64,000 bases of DNA from an uncultured Clostridia bacterium (GTDB taxonomy: Bacteria; Bacillota; Clostridia; Christensenellales; Borkfalkiaceae), in the NCBI GenBank assembly GCA_934271245.1, contig CAKQQY010000005.1, positions 1 to 64,000 of the forward strand, in the 5' to 3' direction. Under the pieces are notes generated by a model. That model was given only the letters and a program-made list of their open reading frames with translations, did no database searches and was not told the origin of the DNA. Below are positions 35,406 to 44,688 of this stretch, piece after piece (positions within the stretch are counted from its first letter, which is position 1; each line of letters starts with the position of its first letter). The position numbers were made by a program, and so were the translations under genes.

Positions 35406-37289
35406 TTATTCCGCTATATATTCGAGTAACTCTTTCGGGAAACTTACCGTCGTGGTAGCGAAATCGTAGAAGCGGTAAGTTCCGTTGCCTTCTAATCTGT
35501 TAAGAATCATTTCGTCGATGCCGCCGTTTTCGTTTAACGCTACTTCCGCCTTGTAAATATTCGTTTCGCACTCGTATTTACCGGTGGTTTCGTTTTTCGT
35601 CCAGTCGCAACTGAACACGTCGCCGAAACCTTCTGCGAAATCGGAAATAATCGGGTACCACTGTTCCATATTTTCCGTCCATTTTCCGTCGGCGCCTTTA
35701 ACGAAAGTTCTGTTTACCCGCGCCGCCATCAACGAAATTACGTATTTTTCTTCGGTTTTGCCGTTAACGACAGTCGACTGATAAACTAAACTGCCGTCGA
35801 ATTTAACGGTCGATTCAACGCCGTCCACCGTTTTTTCCGCAGAAAAGTTCGCCGAATCCACGTTCATATACATCATAATGCCGTAAAGCGCGAAATCGAG
35901 TTTAAGTTCTTCGGGAACTTCGATAGTCGTTTCGTCGTAACCCGTAACGGTAAAAGTACCGTATCCGGTGGTAATAACCGTCTTTTTAACCGAACCGTTT
36001 TCGGTAAAAATCTCTACCGAGTCGAGAATGATTTCTTTCTTTTCGATTTCGTAACGATAATCTTCTATGATTTTCTTATAATACGAATAAGAAGAGATAT
36101 TTTCCGCCTTATAAACGCCCGTTTGTTCGTTAAAGGTAAACGAATCGGCAAAATGCGGTAAGGCTCTCGCGCCGACGGTTTTCGAAAGGAGAGATAAATT
36201 CCATTTGTTGCCGTACTCGGTCATATCGAAACCGTTGCCGTTAAACACGTAGGACGGGTAGAACGTATATACTCCCCACTCGCCGTCGCCCGTTTTAGCG
36301 TAACTTGCCATGGTGTATTGTCCGTTGCCCACGTTAAGTCCCGAATGATAAGATTTAGTTTCGCCGTTTTCGCCACTTATAACGCCGCTCGAAAAACCGC
36401 CGTTAAACTTATATGTTCTGGTTTCTCCGCCGAACGAATCGGACGGTGCGAAAGTAACCGCGCAGTTATCGGCGTTGACCGCTTTATAAAGCAGTACTTT
36501 AGTTTTTATATCCTTTTCGCCGTCGCTTTCTTTAACGGTATAATTCACGTTTTCGGGAAGAGTAAATTTCGTTTTCCCGAAATCTTTTATTTCGAAATTC
36601 AACGAACAATAAAAACAGCCGTCAACCAAAAATCTGCCGTTTTCGAAACGCAAAGAATCCAACTTTCCGTCGGAAAACTTTACCGTAACTTTCTCTATAA
36701 CCATGGGATACCATTCGGAGTTAAGTTCCACGTTTTTTATAACGAACTCGCTGTCGGAAAGTTTTTCCGCCGAACGGTAAAGAGTAGAAAGCGCCGCAAG
36801 ATTAAACCAGTCGAAATAAACGTTTTCGAGCGGGTCGTAATCAGGAGATTCAAAAACGCGTTCTTCGCCGTAATTCAAAAGTTTAACATACTCGTTTTCG
36901 CCCGTCAGAAACAGATAAAACCCTTTGTACGTTCCGTCGTAACTCATGCCCGGATTCTGCCCGAAAATACGCAAAAGCGACGGATAGCACCCGTAAGGTC
37001 TTACTTTAACGGGAATCGCGCCGATAAAATCTACGTTTTGTTCCTCGCTTTTTGCTTCTTCGATATAAAAGCCGTACTGAACGCTATGCCCTTTCACCGT
37101 AAGTTTCGTCTTTTCTTCGGCGATTTCCCCGTTAAATGAGTAATCGGAGTTTATAGCGGCGGTAATAAAAGCGTCTTCCCACTGCTTTTGAGTTACGGAT
37201 TCCTTTTCGCCGTCGTTTCCGCAACCGGATAAAAGCACGGACGAAAAACAAAGCGCAACAGATAATAAACAGACGATAAACTTTTTCAT
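35406..37289 (-). CDS. Large lipoprotein of unknown function
   Basis: 627 residues. A lipoprotein signal peptide with lipobox LLSGC (Cys at about 23), followed by NDGEKESVTQ. The mature part is beta-rich, with three or four repeated blocks in the style of a LolA/outer-lipoprotein-like fold (for example ...EFVIKNVELNSEWYPMVIEKVTVKF and ...KTVITTGYGTFTVTGYDETTIEVP). No catalytic motif was found. AAGGAAA precedes the ATG. Single-gene unit with its own terminator. Confidence 0.82.
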   Translation of the reverse strand: MKKFIVCLLSVALCFSSVLLSGCGNDGEKESVTQKQWEDAFITAAINSDYSFNGEIAEEKTKLTVKGHSVQYGFYIEEAKSEEQNVDFIGAIPVKVRPYGCYPSLLRIFGQNPGMSYDGTYKGFYLFLTGENEYVKLLNYGEERVFESPDYDPLENVYFDWFNLAALSTLYRSAEKLSDSEFVIKNVELNSEWYPMVIEKVTVKFSDGKLDSLRFENGRFLVDGCFYCSLNFEIKDFGKTKFTLPENVNYTVKESDGEKDIKTKVLLYKAVNADNCAVTFAPSDSFGGETRTYKFNGGFSSGVISGENGETKSYHSGLNVGNGQYTMASYAKTGDGEWGVYTFYPSYVFNGNGFDMTEYGNKWNLSLLSKTVGARALPHFADSFTFNEQTGVYKAENISSYSYYKKIIEDYRYEIEKKEIILDSVEIFTENGSVKKTVITTGYGTFTVTGYDETTIEVPEELKLDFALYGIMMYMNVDSANFSAEKTVDGVESTVKFDGSLVYQSTVVNGKTEEKYVISLMAARVNRTFVKGADGKWTENMEQWYPIISDFAEGFGDVFSCDWTKNETTGKYECETNIYKAEVALNENGGIDEMILNRLEGNGTYRFYDFATTTVSFPKELLEYIAE

Positions 37290-37341
37290 AATTTTTCCTT
37301 TTATAAAACAAATATTTTTAATTTACCGAACCGAAAAGTTC

Positions 37342-38457
37342 TTATTTAAGGTTTTCGGGGTTTAAGCAAAGCAAATCTTCGGTAACGAATCTGCCGTCTT
37401 TTCTTATCAATTCGTCGTCGAACCAGATTTCGCCGCCGCCGTATTCGGGGGTCTGAATAAGCACTAAATCCCAGTGAACGGCGGAAATATTACCGTTGTT
37501 GCAGACTTCGTAGCAGCACCCGGGCGTAAAGTGAATAGAACCCGATATCTTTTCGTCGAACAAAATATCCCCCATAGGGCTTACTATAAAGGGGTTTACG
37601 CCGATAGCGAATTCGCCCACGTATCTCGAACCTTCGTCGGTATCGAAAATCGCGTTGGCTTTCGCCGAATCGTTGGCGGTCGCTTCGACGATTTTGCCGT
37701 CCTTAAAGGTAAGGCGGACGTTTTCGAACTTGAACCCGTTCTGAATAGACGGCGCGTTGTAAGAGATAACGCCGTTTACCGAATTTTTAACGGGCGCGGA
37801 ATATACTTCCCCGTCGGGGATATTATGACCGCCCGCGCACTTTTTGCTGCCAAGACCTTTAATGGAGAAAGAAATATCGGTGTCTTTGCCGGTAACTCTT
37901 ACCCTGTCGGCTTTATCCATACGGGCTTTCAAAGCGTCCATAGCCTTGTTCATTTTGGAGTAATCGAGATTGCATACGTTAAAGAAGAAGTTTTCGAACG
38001 CGTCGGAACTCATACCCGCCTGCTGCGCCATACCTTCGTTGGGGTAGCGTAAAATAACCCATTTGGTTTTTTTGACGCGGAGTTCGCTGTGAACGGGGTG
38101 CGAATAAACGGAACTTTCGATTTTAAGTTTGTCTTCGGGAACATCGGAAAGTTCGTTGCCGTTGTTGCCGCCGCGTATACCTATGTAAGCGTCCATTTCC
38201 GCCATTCTCGCGCCGTCGTATTTTGCGCGGAGCGCGGCAAGTTCTTCCGTTTCGCCGAGAAGGAGTTGTCTTGTAACTCTGTTGTCGTAAATTTCCACGA
38301 AAGGAAGACCGCCGACCGCGTAGACTTCTTTAATTATTTCGTTGATAAGGGGGTAATCCACGCCCTTCGCTTCAATGAGAATTTTTTCGCCTTTTTGTAA
38401 ATCGCACGAATAGCGAACGAGATTTTTAGCAAGTTTTTTGATTCTTTCGTCAACCAT
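37342..38457 (-). CDS. M29-family aminopeptidase (AmpS/PepS-like)
   Basis: 371 residues from the ATG at 38457 (GGGTGG six nt upstream; a GTG three codons earlier is too close to it). Conserved blocks of the M29 clan: GGLPFVEIYDNRVTR, the HPVHSELRVKKTKWVILRYPNEGMAQQAGMS segment, GEVYSAPVKNSVNG, YVGEFAIGVNP, SIHFTPG and AVHWDLVLIQTP, the last three holding the metal-binding Glu, His and His-Asp. Cytosolic two-metal aminopeptidase. Divergent from the aldolase gene. Confidence 0.9.
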   Translation of the reverse strand: MVDERIKKLAKNLVRYSCDLQKGEKILIEAKGVDYPLINEIIKEVYAVGGLPFVEIYDNRVTRQLLLGETEELAALRAKYDGARMAEMDAYIGIRGGNNGNELSDVPEDKLKIESSVYSHPVHSELRVKKTKWVILRYPNEGMAQQAGMSSDAFENFFFNVCNLDYSKMNKAMDALKARMDKADRVRVTGKDTDISFSIKGLGSKKCAGGHNIPDGEVYSAPVKNSVNGVISYNAPSIQNGFKFENVRLTFKDGKIVEATANDSAKANAIFDTDEGSRYVGEFAIGVNPFIVSPMGDILFDEKISGSIHFTPGCCYEVCNNGNISAVHWDLVLIQTPEYGGGEIWFDDELIRKDGRFVTEDLLCLNPENLK

Positions 38458-38543
38458 AATAACCACCCGAGATATTTTTTTATTAGATTATACAACGAAA
38501 CGGAGTTTTTATAAAGTATTTTCGGATAAAATAAAAAAAATAA

Positions 38544-38572
38544 TTGCTAAAACGGGAAAAAGCGGTTATAAT
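38544..38572 (+). promoter_or_regulatory. Promoter of the aldolase gene
   Basis: TTGCTA (38544-38549), 17 bp, TATAAT (38567-38572). The leader is about 85 nt. Confidence 0.75.
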
Positions 38573-38663
38573 GAAAACGGTCGGAAAAGAACGGCTTTAA
38601 TCTTTAAGCCGAACGTATACGCCGACCGCCGAAGAAAGAAAAATTATAACGGAGGAATGAATA

Positions 38664-39650
38664 ATGCCATTAGTAAACTCTAAAAAGATGTTCGAACAGG
38701 CTTACAAGAACGGCTATGCTATAGGCGCTTTTAACGTCAATAACATGGAAATCGTACAAGGTATCACCGAAGCCTGCAAAGAAGAAAAAGCGCCCGTAAT
38801 TTTACAGGTAAGTAAGGGCGCGAGAGCGTACGCAAATCATACGTATCTCGTAAAACTCGTAGAAGCGGCGGTAAAGGAATGCCCCGATATTCCTATCGTA
38901 CTTCACTTGGACCACGGTCCCGACTTCGAAACGTGCAAAGCGTGTATCGACGGCGGCTTTACGTCGGTTATGATCGACGGTTCTTCTCTTCCCTATGAAG
39001 AAAACATAGCGGTAACGAGAAAAGTCGTAGAATACGCGCATAATCACGTACCCTACGTAACGGTAGAAGGCGAACTCGGAACCTTAGCGGGTATCGAAGA
39101 CGACGTAAAAGTAGAACACGGCGCGGAATCTTATACCAGACCCGAAGAAGTTATCGACTTCGTTACGAGAACGGGCGTAGATTCGCTTGCAATCGCAATC
39201 GGAACCAGCCACGGCGCGTACAAATTCAAACCCGAACAATGCACGAGAAATAAAGACGGCGTGTTAGTACCCCCGCCCCTTCGTTTCGATATATTAGAAG
39301 AAGTTTCCAAAAAACTCCCGGGATTCCCGATAGTATTGCACGGTTCTTCTTCGGTACCGCAGGAATACGTTAAGATGGTAAACGAAAACGGCGGCAAAAT
39401 GCCCGACGCGGTAGGCGTACCCGAAGAACAACTTCGCGAAGCGTCCAAACTTTCCGTTTGCAAAATCAATATCGACTCCGATTTAAGACTTGCAATGACC
39501 GGAACCATCAGAAAATTCTTCAACGATCATCCCGAAAAGTTCGATCCGAGAGAATATCTTAAACCCGCAAGAGCGAACATCAAAGAACTCGTTCGTCACA
39601 AACTTAAAGACGTTTTAGGTTGCGCGGGCAAAGCGGAAGAATGCTTATAA
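38664..39650 (+). CDS. fba: Class II fructose-1,6-bisphosphate aldolase
   Basis: 328 residues. Zinc-enzyme motifs: AIGAFNVNNMEIVQGI, VLHLDHGPDFETC (catalytic Asp and zinc His), VEGELGTLAG (zinc Glu), AIGTSHGAYKF (zinc His), VLHGSSSVP (zinc His) and KINIDSDLR for phosphate binding. It splits fructose 1,6-bisphosphate in glycolysis. GGAGGAA lies before the ATG; strong promoter and terminator on each side make it a single-gene unit, as usual for a highly expressed glycolytic gene. Confidence 0.97.
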   Translation: MPLVNSKKMFEQAYKNGYAIGAFNVNNMEIVQGITEACKEEKAPVILQVSKGARAYANHTYLVKLVEAAVKECPDIPIVLHLDHGPDFETCKACIDGGFTSVMIDGSSLPYEENIAVTRKVVEYAHNHVPYVTVEGELGTLAGIEDDVKVEHGAESYTRPEEVIDFVTRTGVDSLAIAIGTSHGAYKFKPEQCTRNKDGVLVPPPLRFDILEEVSKKLPGFPIVLHGSSSVPQEYVKMVNENGGKMPDAVGVPEEQLREASKLSVCKINIDSDLRLAMTGTIRKFFNDHPEKFDPREYLKPARANIKELVRHKLKDVLGCAGKAEECL

Positions 39651-39672
39651 TTTCTTAAAACTTAAAACCCGA

Positions 39673-39706
39673 AACGGCGGTTGCTTTTCGCAACCGCCGT
39701 TTTTAT
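39673..39706 (+). terminator. Terminator of fba
   Basis: AACGGCGGTTGC/GCAACCGCCGTT stem followed by TTTATT. Confidence 0.88.
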
Positions 39707-39888
39707 TATGCGGCGCGCCCATGACAAAAACGCGACCGCCCTTATACGAAACTTTTTTATTAACCACTTCTTCAATTTTTTCGGATAAAATTTTTCGATA
39801 ACAGATAATACCCTGTTCCCTTTTTCGTTCCGCCGAAAATTGCTTTTTTCACCGTTTTTTCGTTTTTTTTCTTTAAATTACCGCCGAT

Positions 39889-41445
39889 TTACGCTTTTTG
39901 ACGGGCGACAACGCCTTTTTTGGATTTTCTTTTGTTAATAAAAGACTTAACCGCCCCGAAACATTTTTCTTTAAGTTTTTTCCCGTCCACGATTCCGAAC
40001 GCTAAAAATAATCCGAGTAAAAACGCCACGCAAACGAAACTGCAGATAAAGAGCGTTAAAAAGCATCCGAGCGCCGCTCCTATAAGTTTTTTGAGAAGAT
40101 ACCCCGAAAGAACGGACGGAACGGTAAACAACACCGCCGAAACGGAAAAAGAAAGATAGCGCGGTTTTTGTTTGCAACTTTTGTTAATCAGAATAAGATT
40201 AAGTAACGTCGTAATGCCGTAAACGAAACTAAAACCTACAAGCAGGGCGTAAATTCCGATATATAAAGGCAAAAACCAGACGGAAAGGAACATAAACGCC
40301 GCGCTTATAACGAAAAATACGAGAGTGCGGTTTTCCATACCCATAGAGTTAAGCATGCTCGTGGTAATGTTGGAAAGGCTCATAAAAAGCATAAGGTAAG
40401 CGGAAGCGGTTAAATATTTTCCGCACTCGGGACTGTCGAAAACGATAATACCTATTTCGTTGCCGCAAACGAAGAATACGGGAATAAAAAAACAAGCGAC
40501 GGTAACGGTGATTTTCAACGCCTTTTCTATATCCCTTTTTAGATAGAACTGATTGCCGCCGTAATAGTTTTCGGACAGTTCGGGAATAAGCACCAGCGTA
40601 AAAGAACCTATAAGAGTGGTAGGAATAAACAAAAGCGGAATAGCCTGCCCCGCCGCCGCGCCGAAGAAACTCATCGCTTCGGAAGAAGTATACCCTGCCG
40701 CGACCAACCTTAACGGCAGAATGACGGATACGAGCGCCACACCGACGGAATTCGCGGTGCGCATGGCGGTAACGGGAGCGGCGGAACGGATAAGCGGCGT
40801 AAATTCGGAAAACGGATTTTTAAGTTTGCCTTTTTTTATAAAGAACACCGCCGAAGCCGCAGAAAACGAGAACACGTAAGAAACGAGTACCGCGACCGCC
40901 GCCCTTTCCGCGCCTTGATAAGCGTCGGTAGAAAAGGAAATAAGAACTATGCCCGTTATAATCATGCAGATTTCTTCGAGCAATTCTATAATGCTGTAAG
41001 TCAGAAAATCCTTGTTACCCCAGAACACGCCGCGAAGAACGGAATAAACGGAAGTAAAAATAAGTCCGGGGAGAACGATAAGGAAAACGTTCATAACCCT
41101 TTCGTCGGTAAAAAGAAATCCCAACCGATTTCTGAACAATAAAAACGCGACGGAAATTATAGCGGCAAGCCCCACGCTTACGGAAATTCCCGCGGTAATA
41201 ACCTTATCGACGCGGGATTTTTGTCCTTCCGCTCTGTATTTCGTCATAAGACGGGAAACGGTAACGGGAGTTCCCGAACAGGAAGCCGTATAAAAGAGCG
41301 AGAAAACGGAAAGGGCGACCTGATAAAGACCGATGCCTTCCGTGCCGATAGTTCTCGACATAAAAATTCTGTATAAAAACCCTAAAAACTTTTCGCTTAC
41401 GGAAAACACCGTAACCACGGCAACCGTTTTAAAAAAACCTCTCAC
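39889..41445 (-). CDS. spoVB: SpoVB-like polysaccharide flippase
   Basis: 518 residues from the GTG at 41445, chosen because GGGGTGG lies just upstream and FFKTVAVVTVFSVSEKFLGFLYRIFMSR then gives a SpoVB-type N-terminus; an ATG at 41469 is the alternative. About 14 TM helices of the MOP superfamily; SRTIGTEGIGLYQ and CSGTPVTVSRLMTKY are typical of the SpoVB/YtgP subgroup. It moves lipid-linked precursors across the membrane; SpoVB acts in spore cortex synthesis, while close paralogues act in cell wall or capsule assembly. The basic tail ends KSKKGVVARQKA. Confidence 0.75.
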   Translation of the reverse strand: MRGFFKTVAVVTVFSVSEKFLGFLYRIFMSRTIGTEGIGLYQVALSVFSLFYTASCSGTPVTVSRLMTKYRAEGQKSRVDKVITAGISVSVGLAAIISVAFLLFRNRLGFLFTDERVMNVFLIVLPGLIFTSVYSVLRGVFWGNKDFLTYSIIELLEEICMIITGIVLISFSTDAYQGAERAAVAVLVSYVFSFSAASAVFFIKKGKLKNPFSEFTPLIRSAAPVTAMRTANSVGVALVSVILPLRLVAAGYTSSEAMSFFGAAAGQAIPLLFIPTTLIGSFTLVLIPELSENYYGGNQFYLKRDIEKALKITVTVACFFIPVFFVCGNEIGIIVFDSPECGKYLTASAYLMLFMSLSNITTSMLNSMGMENRTLVFFVISAAFMFLSVWFLPLYIGIYALLVGFSFVYGITTLLNLILINKSCKQKPRYLSFSVSAVLFTVPSVLSGYLLKKLIGAALGCFLTLFICSFVCVAFLLGLFLAFGIVDGKKLKEKCFGAVKSFINKRKSKKGVVARQKA

Positions 41446-41497
41446 GCAACCACCCCGCAGATAATTCATTTTTATTCTATTCGGGAAGAAAAGCAAA

Positions 41498-41503
41498 TAT
41501 AAT
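41498..41503 (+). promoter_or_regulatory. -10 box giving a leaderless LysM mRNA
   Basis: TATAAT ends seven nt before the ATG at 41510, with a weak -35 (TTCTAT, 41475-41480) at 17 bp. No Shine-Dalgarno is present. Confidence 0.5.
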
Positions 41504-41509
41504 AACGGT

Positions 41510-41791
41510 ATGGAAAAGTTTTTTTACAGAACGGAAAAAGGCGATACGCTTGCGCATATATGCGACAGATTCGGTGTATCGCCCTTTTCGGTAATAAAAT
41601 TGAATAATCTTCGGCGCGAACCCGAAGAAGGTGATTTAATGCTTATACAAAAAATAAGCGGAAGAAGGTATAAAGTAAAGCCGTTCGACAGCGTAAAAGG
41701 AATATCGGAAAAAACGCATACGCCGGAAGAAAAGATATTGTCGCAACTAAACGGCGGATACCTTTTCGTCGGGTTAACGTTGTATCTTTAA
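41510..41791 (+). CDS. Small LysM-domain protein
   Basis: 93 residues. Residues 4-47 form a LysM domain (YRTEKGDTLAHICDRFGV...NNLRREPEEGDLMLIQ). A second, shortened LysM-like unit (RRYKVKPFDSVKGISEKTHTPEEKI) follows. There is no signal peptide, which fits cytoplasmic or mother-cell LysM proteins that bind spore peptidoglycan (compare SafA), though this is an inference. Divergent from the SpoVB-like gene with a 64-nt gap. Confidence 0.75.
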   Translation: MEKFFYRTEKGDTLAHICDRFGVSPFSVIKLNNLRREPEEGDLMLIQKISGRRYKVKPFDSVKGISEKTHTPEEKILSQLNGGYLFVGLTLYL

Positions 41792-41864
41792 TAACGCTTG
41801 TATTATCCGAAAGCGGCTTAACGGAACGACAAAAAGAAATATCGAAAAGAGCGAACTCAAAAAA

Positions 41865-42125
41865 TCAGAACGCTTCGGCGATAAATTTCTCTTTGGAAAT
41901 TTCTTCGATTCCTTCGCCCGTCATCGGAGATTTCAGGTTGAAATAAGCGTTTTCTTTTTTGTAATAATACCGCTTGTTTTTTAACGCTTCGTCGATTGCC
42001 TTTTGCTTTTCCGTATAAGCGTCGTATTCTTCTTTCGTAATTTGCCTTACCCCGTCGTAAGAAATTGCTTCGTCGGTAGCGAAACGGAAAACTTTTCCGT
42101 CAATCTCTTTTTCGTAATAGTACAT
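41865..42125 (-). CDS. Small protein of the phage-tail-like cassette
   Basis: 86 residues from the ATG at 42125 (AAGGGGAAGGTTT in front); the frame extends upstream over the previous gene. Lys/Glu/Tyr-rich, with MYYYEKEIDGKVFRFATDEAI and DGVRQITKEEYDAYTEKQKAIDEALKN. The TKEEYDxY style is common in small phage tail-tip proteins. Last gene of four, 11 nt after its neighbour. Confidence 0.6.
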   Translation of the reverse strand: MYYYEKEIDGKVFRFATDEAISYDGVRQITKEEYDAYTEKQKAIDEALKNKRYYYKKENAYFNLKSPMTGEGIEEISKEKFIAEAF

Positions 42126-42136
42126 AAACCTTCCCC

Positions 42137-42673
42137 TTATAACTGAATAACGGTGTCGCCGAAAACCGCGTCGCCGATCTCCGCGCCGCACGTCATTTCT
42201 CTTTCGGGTTGCGCAGCGCCGTCGAAGTCCTCGAACAGTAACGCTTTAACGGTTAACCCGTAAATTTCGTCCGTGTAATCCGCGACAAGGTTATAAACCA
42301 TCATCGCCCCGGTTGTAAAACTATCGTTGCCCGGAGTAAGAGCGATACAAGGAAGAACGACTTTATCGTTACCGTTCGAAATCTCTTCGCAGAGCGAATT
42401 AAAAGTATATTCCGTAGCCGAAGACGAAATAACGTTCAGTTTGAGCGTGAAAACTTTGGTTGTATCTCCGCCTGTAATACAAGGAACGGAAACGTTGTGT
42501 TTGTAAAAAACGGCTCCTCCGTTAAGTTTGGATTTTACGCCGTCGGACAAGTCGTCTTCGGTAAGTTTGCCGTCAACGTGTATTTCCGTGCCTACGGGAA
42601 TAGTTGATTTATTCAACGCGTTGAAAGTCGATTCTGCATACCAGCGCGTTTGTTTTTTGTCGATTGTAGCCAT
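42137..42673 (-). CDS. Phage-tail-like protein, unknown function
   Basis: 178 residues. The N-terminus MATIDKKQTRWYAESTFNALNKSTIPVGTEIHVDGKLTEDDLSDGVKSKL resembles the leading segment of prophage tail proteins that begin by setting a coordinate or value list. No signal peptide. AAGGAGTTATT in front. Confidence 0.6.
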   Translation of the reverse strand: MATIDKKQTRWYAESTFNALNKSTIPVGTEIHVDGKLTEDDLSDGVKSKLNGGAVFYKHNVSVPCITGGDTTKVFTLKLNVISSSATEYTFNSLCEEISNGNDKVVLPCIALTPGNDSFTTGAMMVYNLVADYTDEIYGLTVKALLFEDFDGAAQPEREMTCGAEIGDAVFGDTVIQL

Positions 42674-42682
42674 AATAACTCC

Positions 42683-43258
42683 TTAAAGTAATTTATTTTG
42701 TGTTTTAATCGTCGTTTTGTAACTTGATACCGGGTCTCCCGAAGCGGAAGTTTTCAATAAAGTCTTATACCCCGAAACGAAACATTTTTCGGCGTGAGGG
42801 TATAAATTATCGGGAAACTTTTGTCTGAATTCCGTAAGCGTCGTGGGTTCGTTGCCCGCCCCGTACATTTCCGTAAGGTCAAAAAGTTGCGGATAAGCAG
42901 TAACGTTAACCTCGTCTGTACTATCCGTCTTAATAAAAAACCTTATATCTGTATCGGTTTCAGTAGCAGTATAAAACGGACTTCTTATGAAGTCGCCGTA
43001 AATAGACGATCCATCGGACTTAAAAAAACACATATAGAAAGTATCCGTACCCGTCGTACCTAAATATTTATGTCCTTTTTTAATATCTGCGACGCATATC
43101 TCCAGTTGAGCGTTCCCGGTTTTTGTTCCGGTCATTGTAAAACTACCGTCTCCGTTATTCGTAAAAGTTATTCCTGCAAATATTCTCGTTGCAGGATATT
43201 TACTTTTATCAAGCAACTGACAAAAGTTGCTTACTTTTTTGAACGTCTTGTAAAACAT
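42683..43258 (-). CDS. Phage minor tail/fibre-like protein
   Basis: 191 residues. Contains ITFTNNGDGSFTMTGTKTGNAQLEI and LFDLTEMYGAGNEPTTLTEFRQKFPD, phrases typical of minor structural proteins of Firmicutes prophages (family knowledge). The AGGGGT ribosome-binding site overlaps the end of the upstream gene (stop at 43265). Confidence 0.7.
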   Translation of the reverse strand: MFYKTFKKVSNFCQLLDKSKYPATRIFAGITFTNNGDGSFTMTGTKTGNAQLEICVADIKKGHKYLGTTGTDTFYMCFFKSDGSSIYGDFIRSPFYTATETDTDIRFFIKTDSTDEVNVTAYPQLFDLTEMYGAGNEPTTLTEFRQKFPDNLYPHAEKCFVSGYKTLLKTSASGDPVSSYKTTIKTQNKLL

Positions 43259-43264
43259 TTTTGT

Positions 43265-44509
43265 CTACCCCTGCAACGCGTCGTCAACGAAAACTGTAAA
43301 CGCGATATTTTTCATTTCGGAAGAAATAACGCCGGCTTTCGTATCCGAAACGACGGGAATATTTACCGCCTTAGAGGAAACGGTAAGCGCTTCGCCGTTT
43401 ACTTTAACCGTTTCTATTCCGTTTGAAGACGAACTGCCGCTTTGCGGAACTGAATAAACCACTCCGTCGACTTTGATTTTGGATAAAGTTTTCGTAGCGG
43501 AAGCGGACGGGTTCGCTTCGACTTCCGTTTCCGTGCTCCCTTGCGGTACTTTGTACTTGGTTCCTCCGACTTTTATCGCCGTTAAATTTGCTTCGCTGCC
43601 CGAAAGGGTCGGGTTCGCTTCAACTTCCGTTCCCGTACCCCCTTGCGGCACTTTGTACTTTGTTCCGCCGACTTTTATCGCAGTTAAGTCTGCTTCGCTG
43701 CCCGTAAGCGCAGGGTTCGCTTCAACTTCCGTTCCCGTACCGCCCTGCGGCACTTTGTACTTGGTTCCCCCGACTTTTATCGCAGTTAAATCTGCTTCGC
43801 TGCCCGAAAGGGTCGGGTTCGCTTCCACTTCCGTTCCCGTACCGCCCTGCGGCACTTTGTATTTCGTTCCCCCGACTTCCAACGCGGATAAATCGGCTTC
43901 GCTGCCCGTAAGCGCAGGGTTAGCCTTAACCCTTGCGTTTATCGCCGAAGTAACGGCGGCTTGGCTCATCACCTTGCTCGAAGAATTTCCCGTCGCAGCG
44001 GCAATATCCGTTTTGGCAATTTTTTCCGAATATAAGGCGTCCGCCTGAGTTTTGGTATAAACGTTGTCGAGTTTCGCGTTTATCTCGCTGATTTTATCGG
44101 CAACGTCGCCTATGCCTTCCACGTAATCGGGCGTGGACGGAACAACGCCCTGTTCCACGGTAAAAGAGTTAGTCGCCGAAGCGAGCGTTGCGCCGTCGCC
44201 GTCGCGAACGAAGAACTGAACGCGCACCGTACCGAATTTTTGCGTAATAGCGGCGGGAACGGCTAAGCGCCACACGTTATAAGCGTTTCCGTCGTCGTCC
44301 ACGCAATGAGAAATACCCGATTCGGTAAGAAGAGTCATCGCGTACTCTTGAGTTGCGGAAGCGTCCGGCAGTCCGAAACAAACGGAAACGGCGTTAGCGC
44401 TTGCCGTAGGACAAACGAAGAAAAGGGTGTTTGCTTTTGCCGACCCCTGAAAGACCCTTTCAACGTCGGAAAAGAGCGGAACGCCCGCGCCTGTAAAATA
44501 AAAAATCAT
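43265..44509 (-). CDS. Phage baseplate/tail-fibre-like protein with 34-residue tandem repeats
   Basis: 414 residues. N-terminal 120 residues are BppU-like (upper-baseplate type). A coiled linker (EGIGDVADKISEINAKLDNVYTKTQADALY) follows. From residue 196 to about 365 are five tandem units of 34 residues, each with ANPxLxGSEADLTAIKVGGTKYKVPQGG-type sequence (four near-identical, one diverged), and a C-terminal beta segment. No lysin, portal, capsid or terminase genes are nearby, so this is a cassette of tail-type genes without a phage. AAGGAGGTTAAT precedes the ATG. Confidence 0.72.
   Translation of the reverse strand: MIFYFTGAGVPLFSDVERVFQGSAKANTLFFVCPTASANAVSVCFGLPDASATQEYAMTLLTESGISHCVDDDGNAYNVWRLAVPAAITQKFGTVRVQFFVRDGDGATLASATNSFTVEQGVVPSTPDYVEGIGDVADKISEINAKLDNVYTKTQADALYSEKIAKTDIAAATGNSSSKVMSQAAVTSAINARVKANPALTGSEADLSALEVGGTKYKVPQGGTGTEVEANPTLSGSEADLTAIKVGGTKYKVPQGGTGTEVEANPALTGSEADLTAIKVGGTKYKVPQGGTGTEVEANPTLSGSEANLTAIKVGGTKYKVPQGSTETEVEANPSASATKTLSKIKVDGVVYSVPQSGSSSSNGIETVKVNGEALTVSSKAVNIPVVSDTKAGVISSEMKNIAFTVFVDDALQG
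43415..43924. repeat. 102-bp tandem repeats inside the fibre gene
   Basis: Five units of 102 bp, coding for the 34-residue repeats, four of them nearly identical at DNA level (same codons over long stretches). Recent duplication or concerted evolution. Confidence 0.8.
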
Positions 44510-44630
44510 ATAAAAGATTAACCTCCTTTTTTACCGTCATTAAAACACCGAATTTTTAAAAATCAATACTTTTGTGACAACTTTTTTTGAAAAAAGCAAA
44601 AAATAAGAGTAATTAAAAATAATTCAACCG

Positions 44631-44659
44631 TTGACAGAGAAGAAAAGGTATCATATAAT
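44631..44659 (+). promoter_or_regulatory. Consensus promoter of the permease-prefix membrane protein
   Basis: TTGACA (44631-44636), 17 bp, TATAAT (44654-44659): perfect match at both boxes. Start near 44666. Confidence 0.85.
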
Positions 44660-44688
44660 TAAAAAAAAGAAATAAGGAGAATCCGTAG

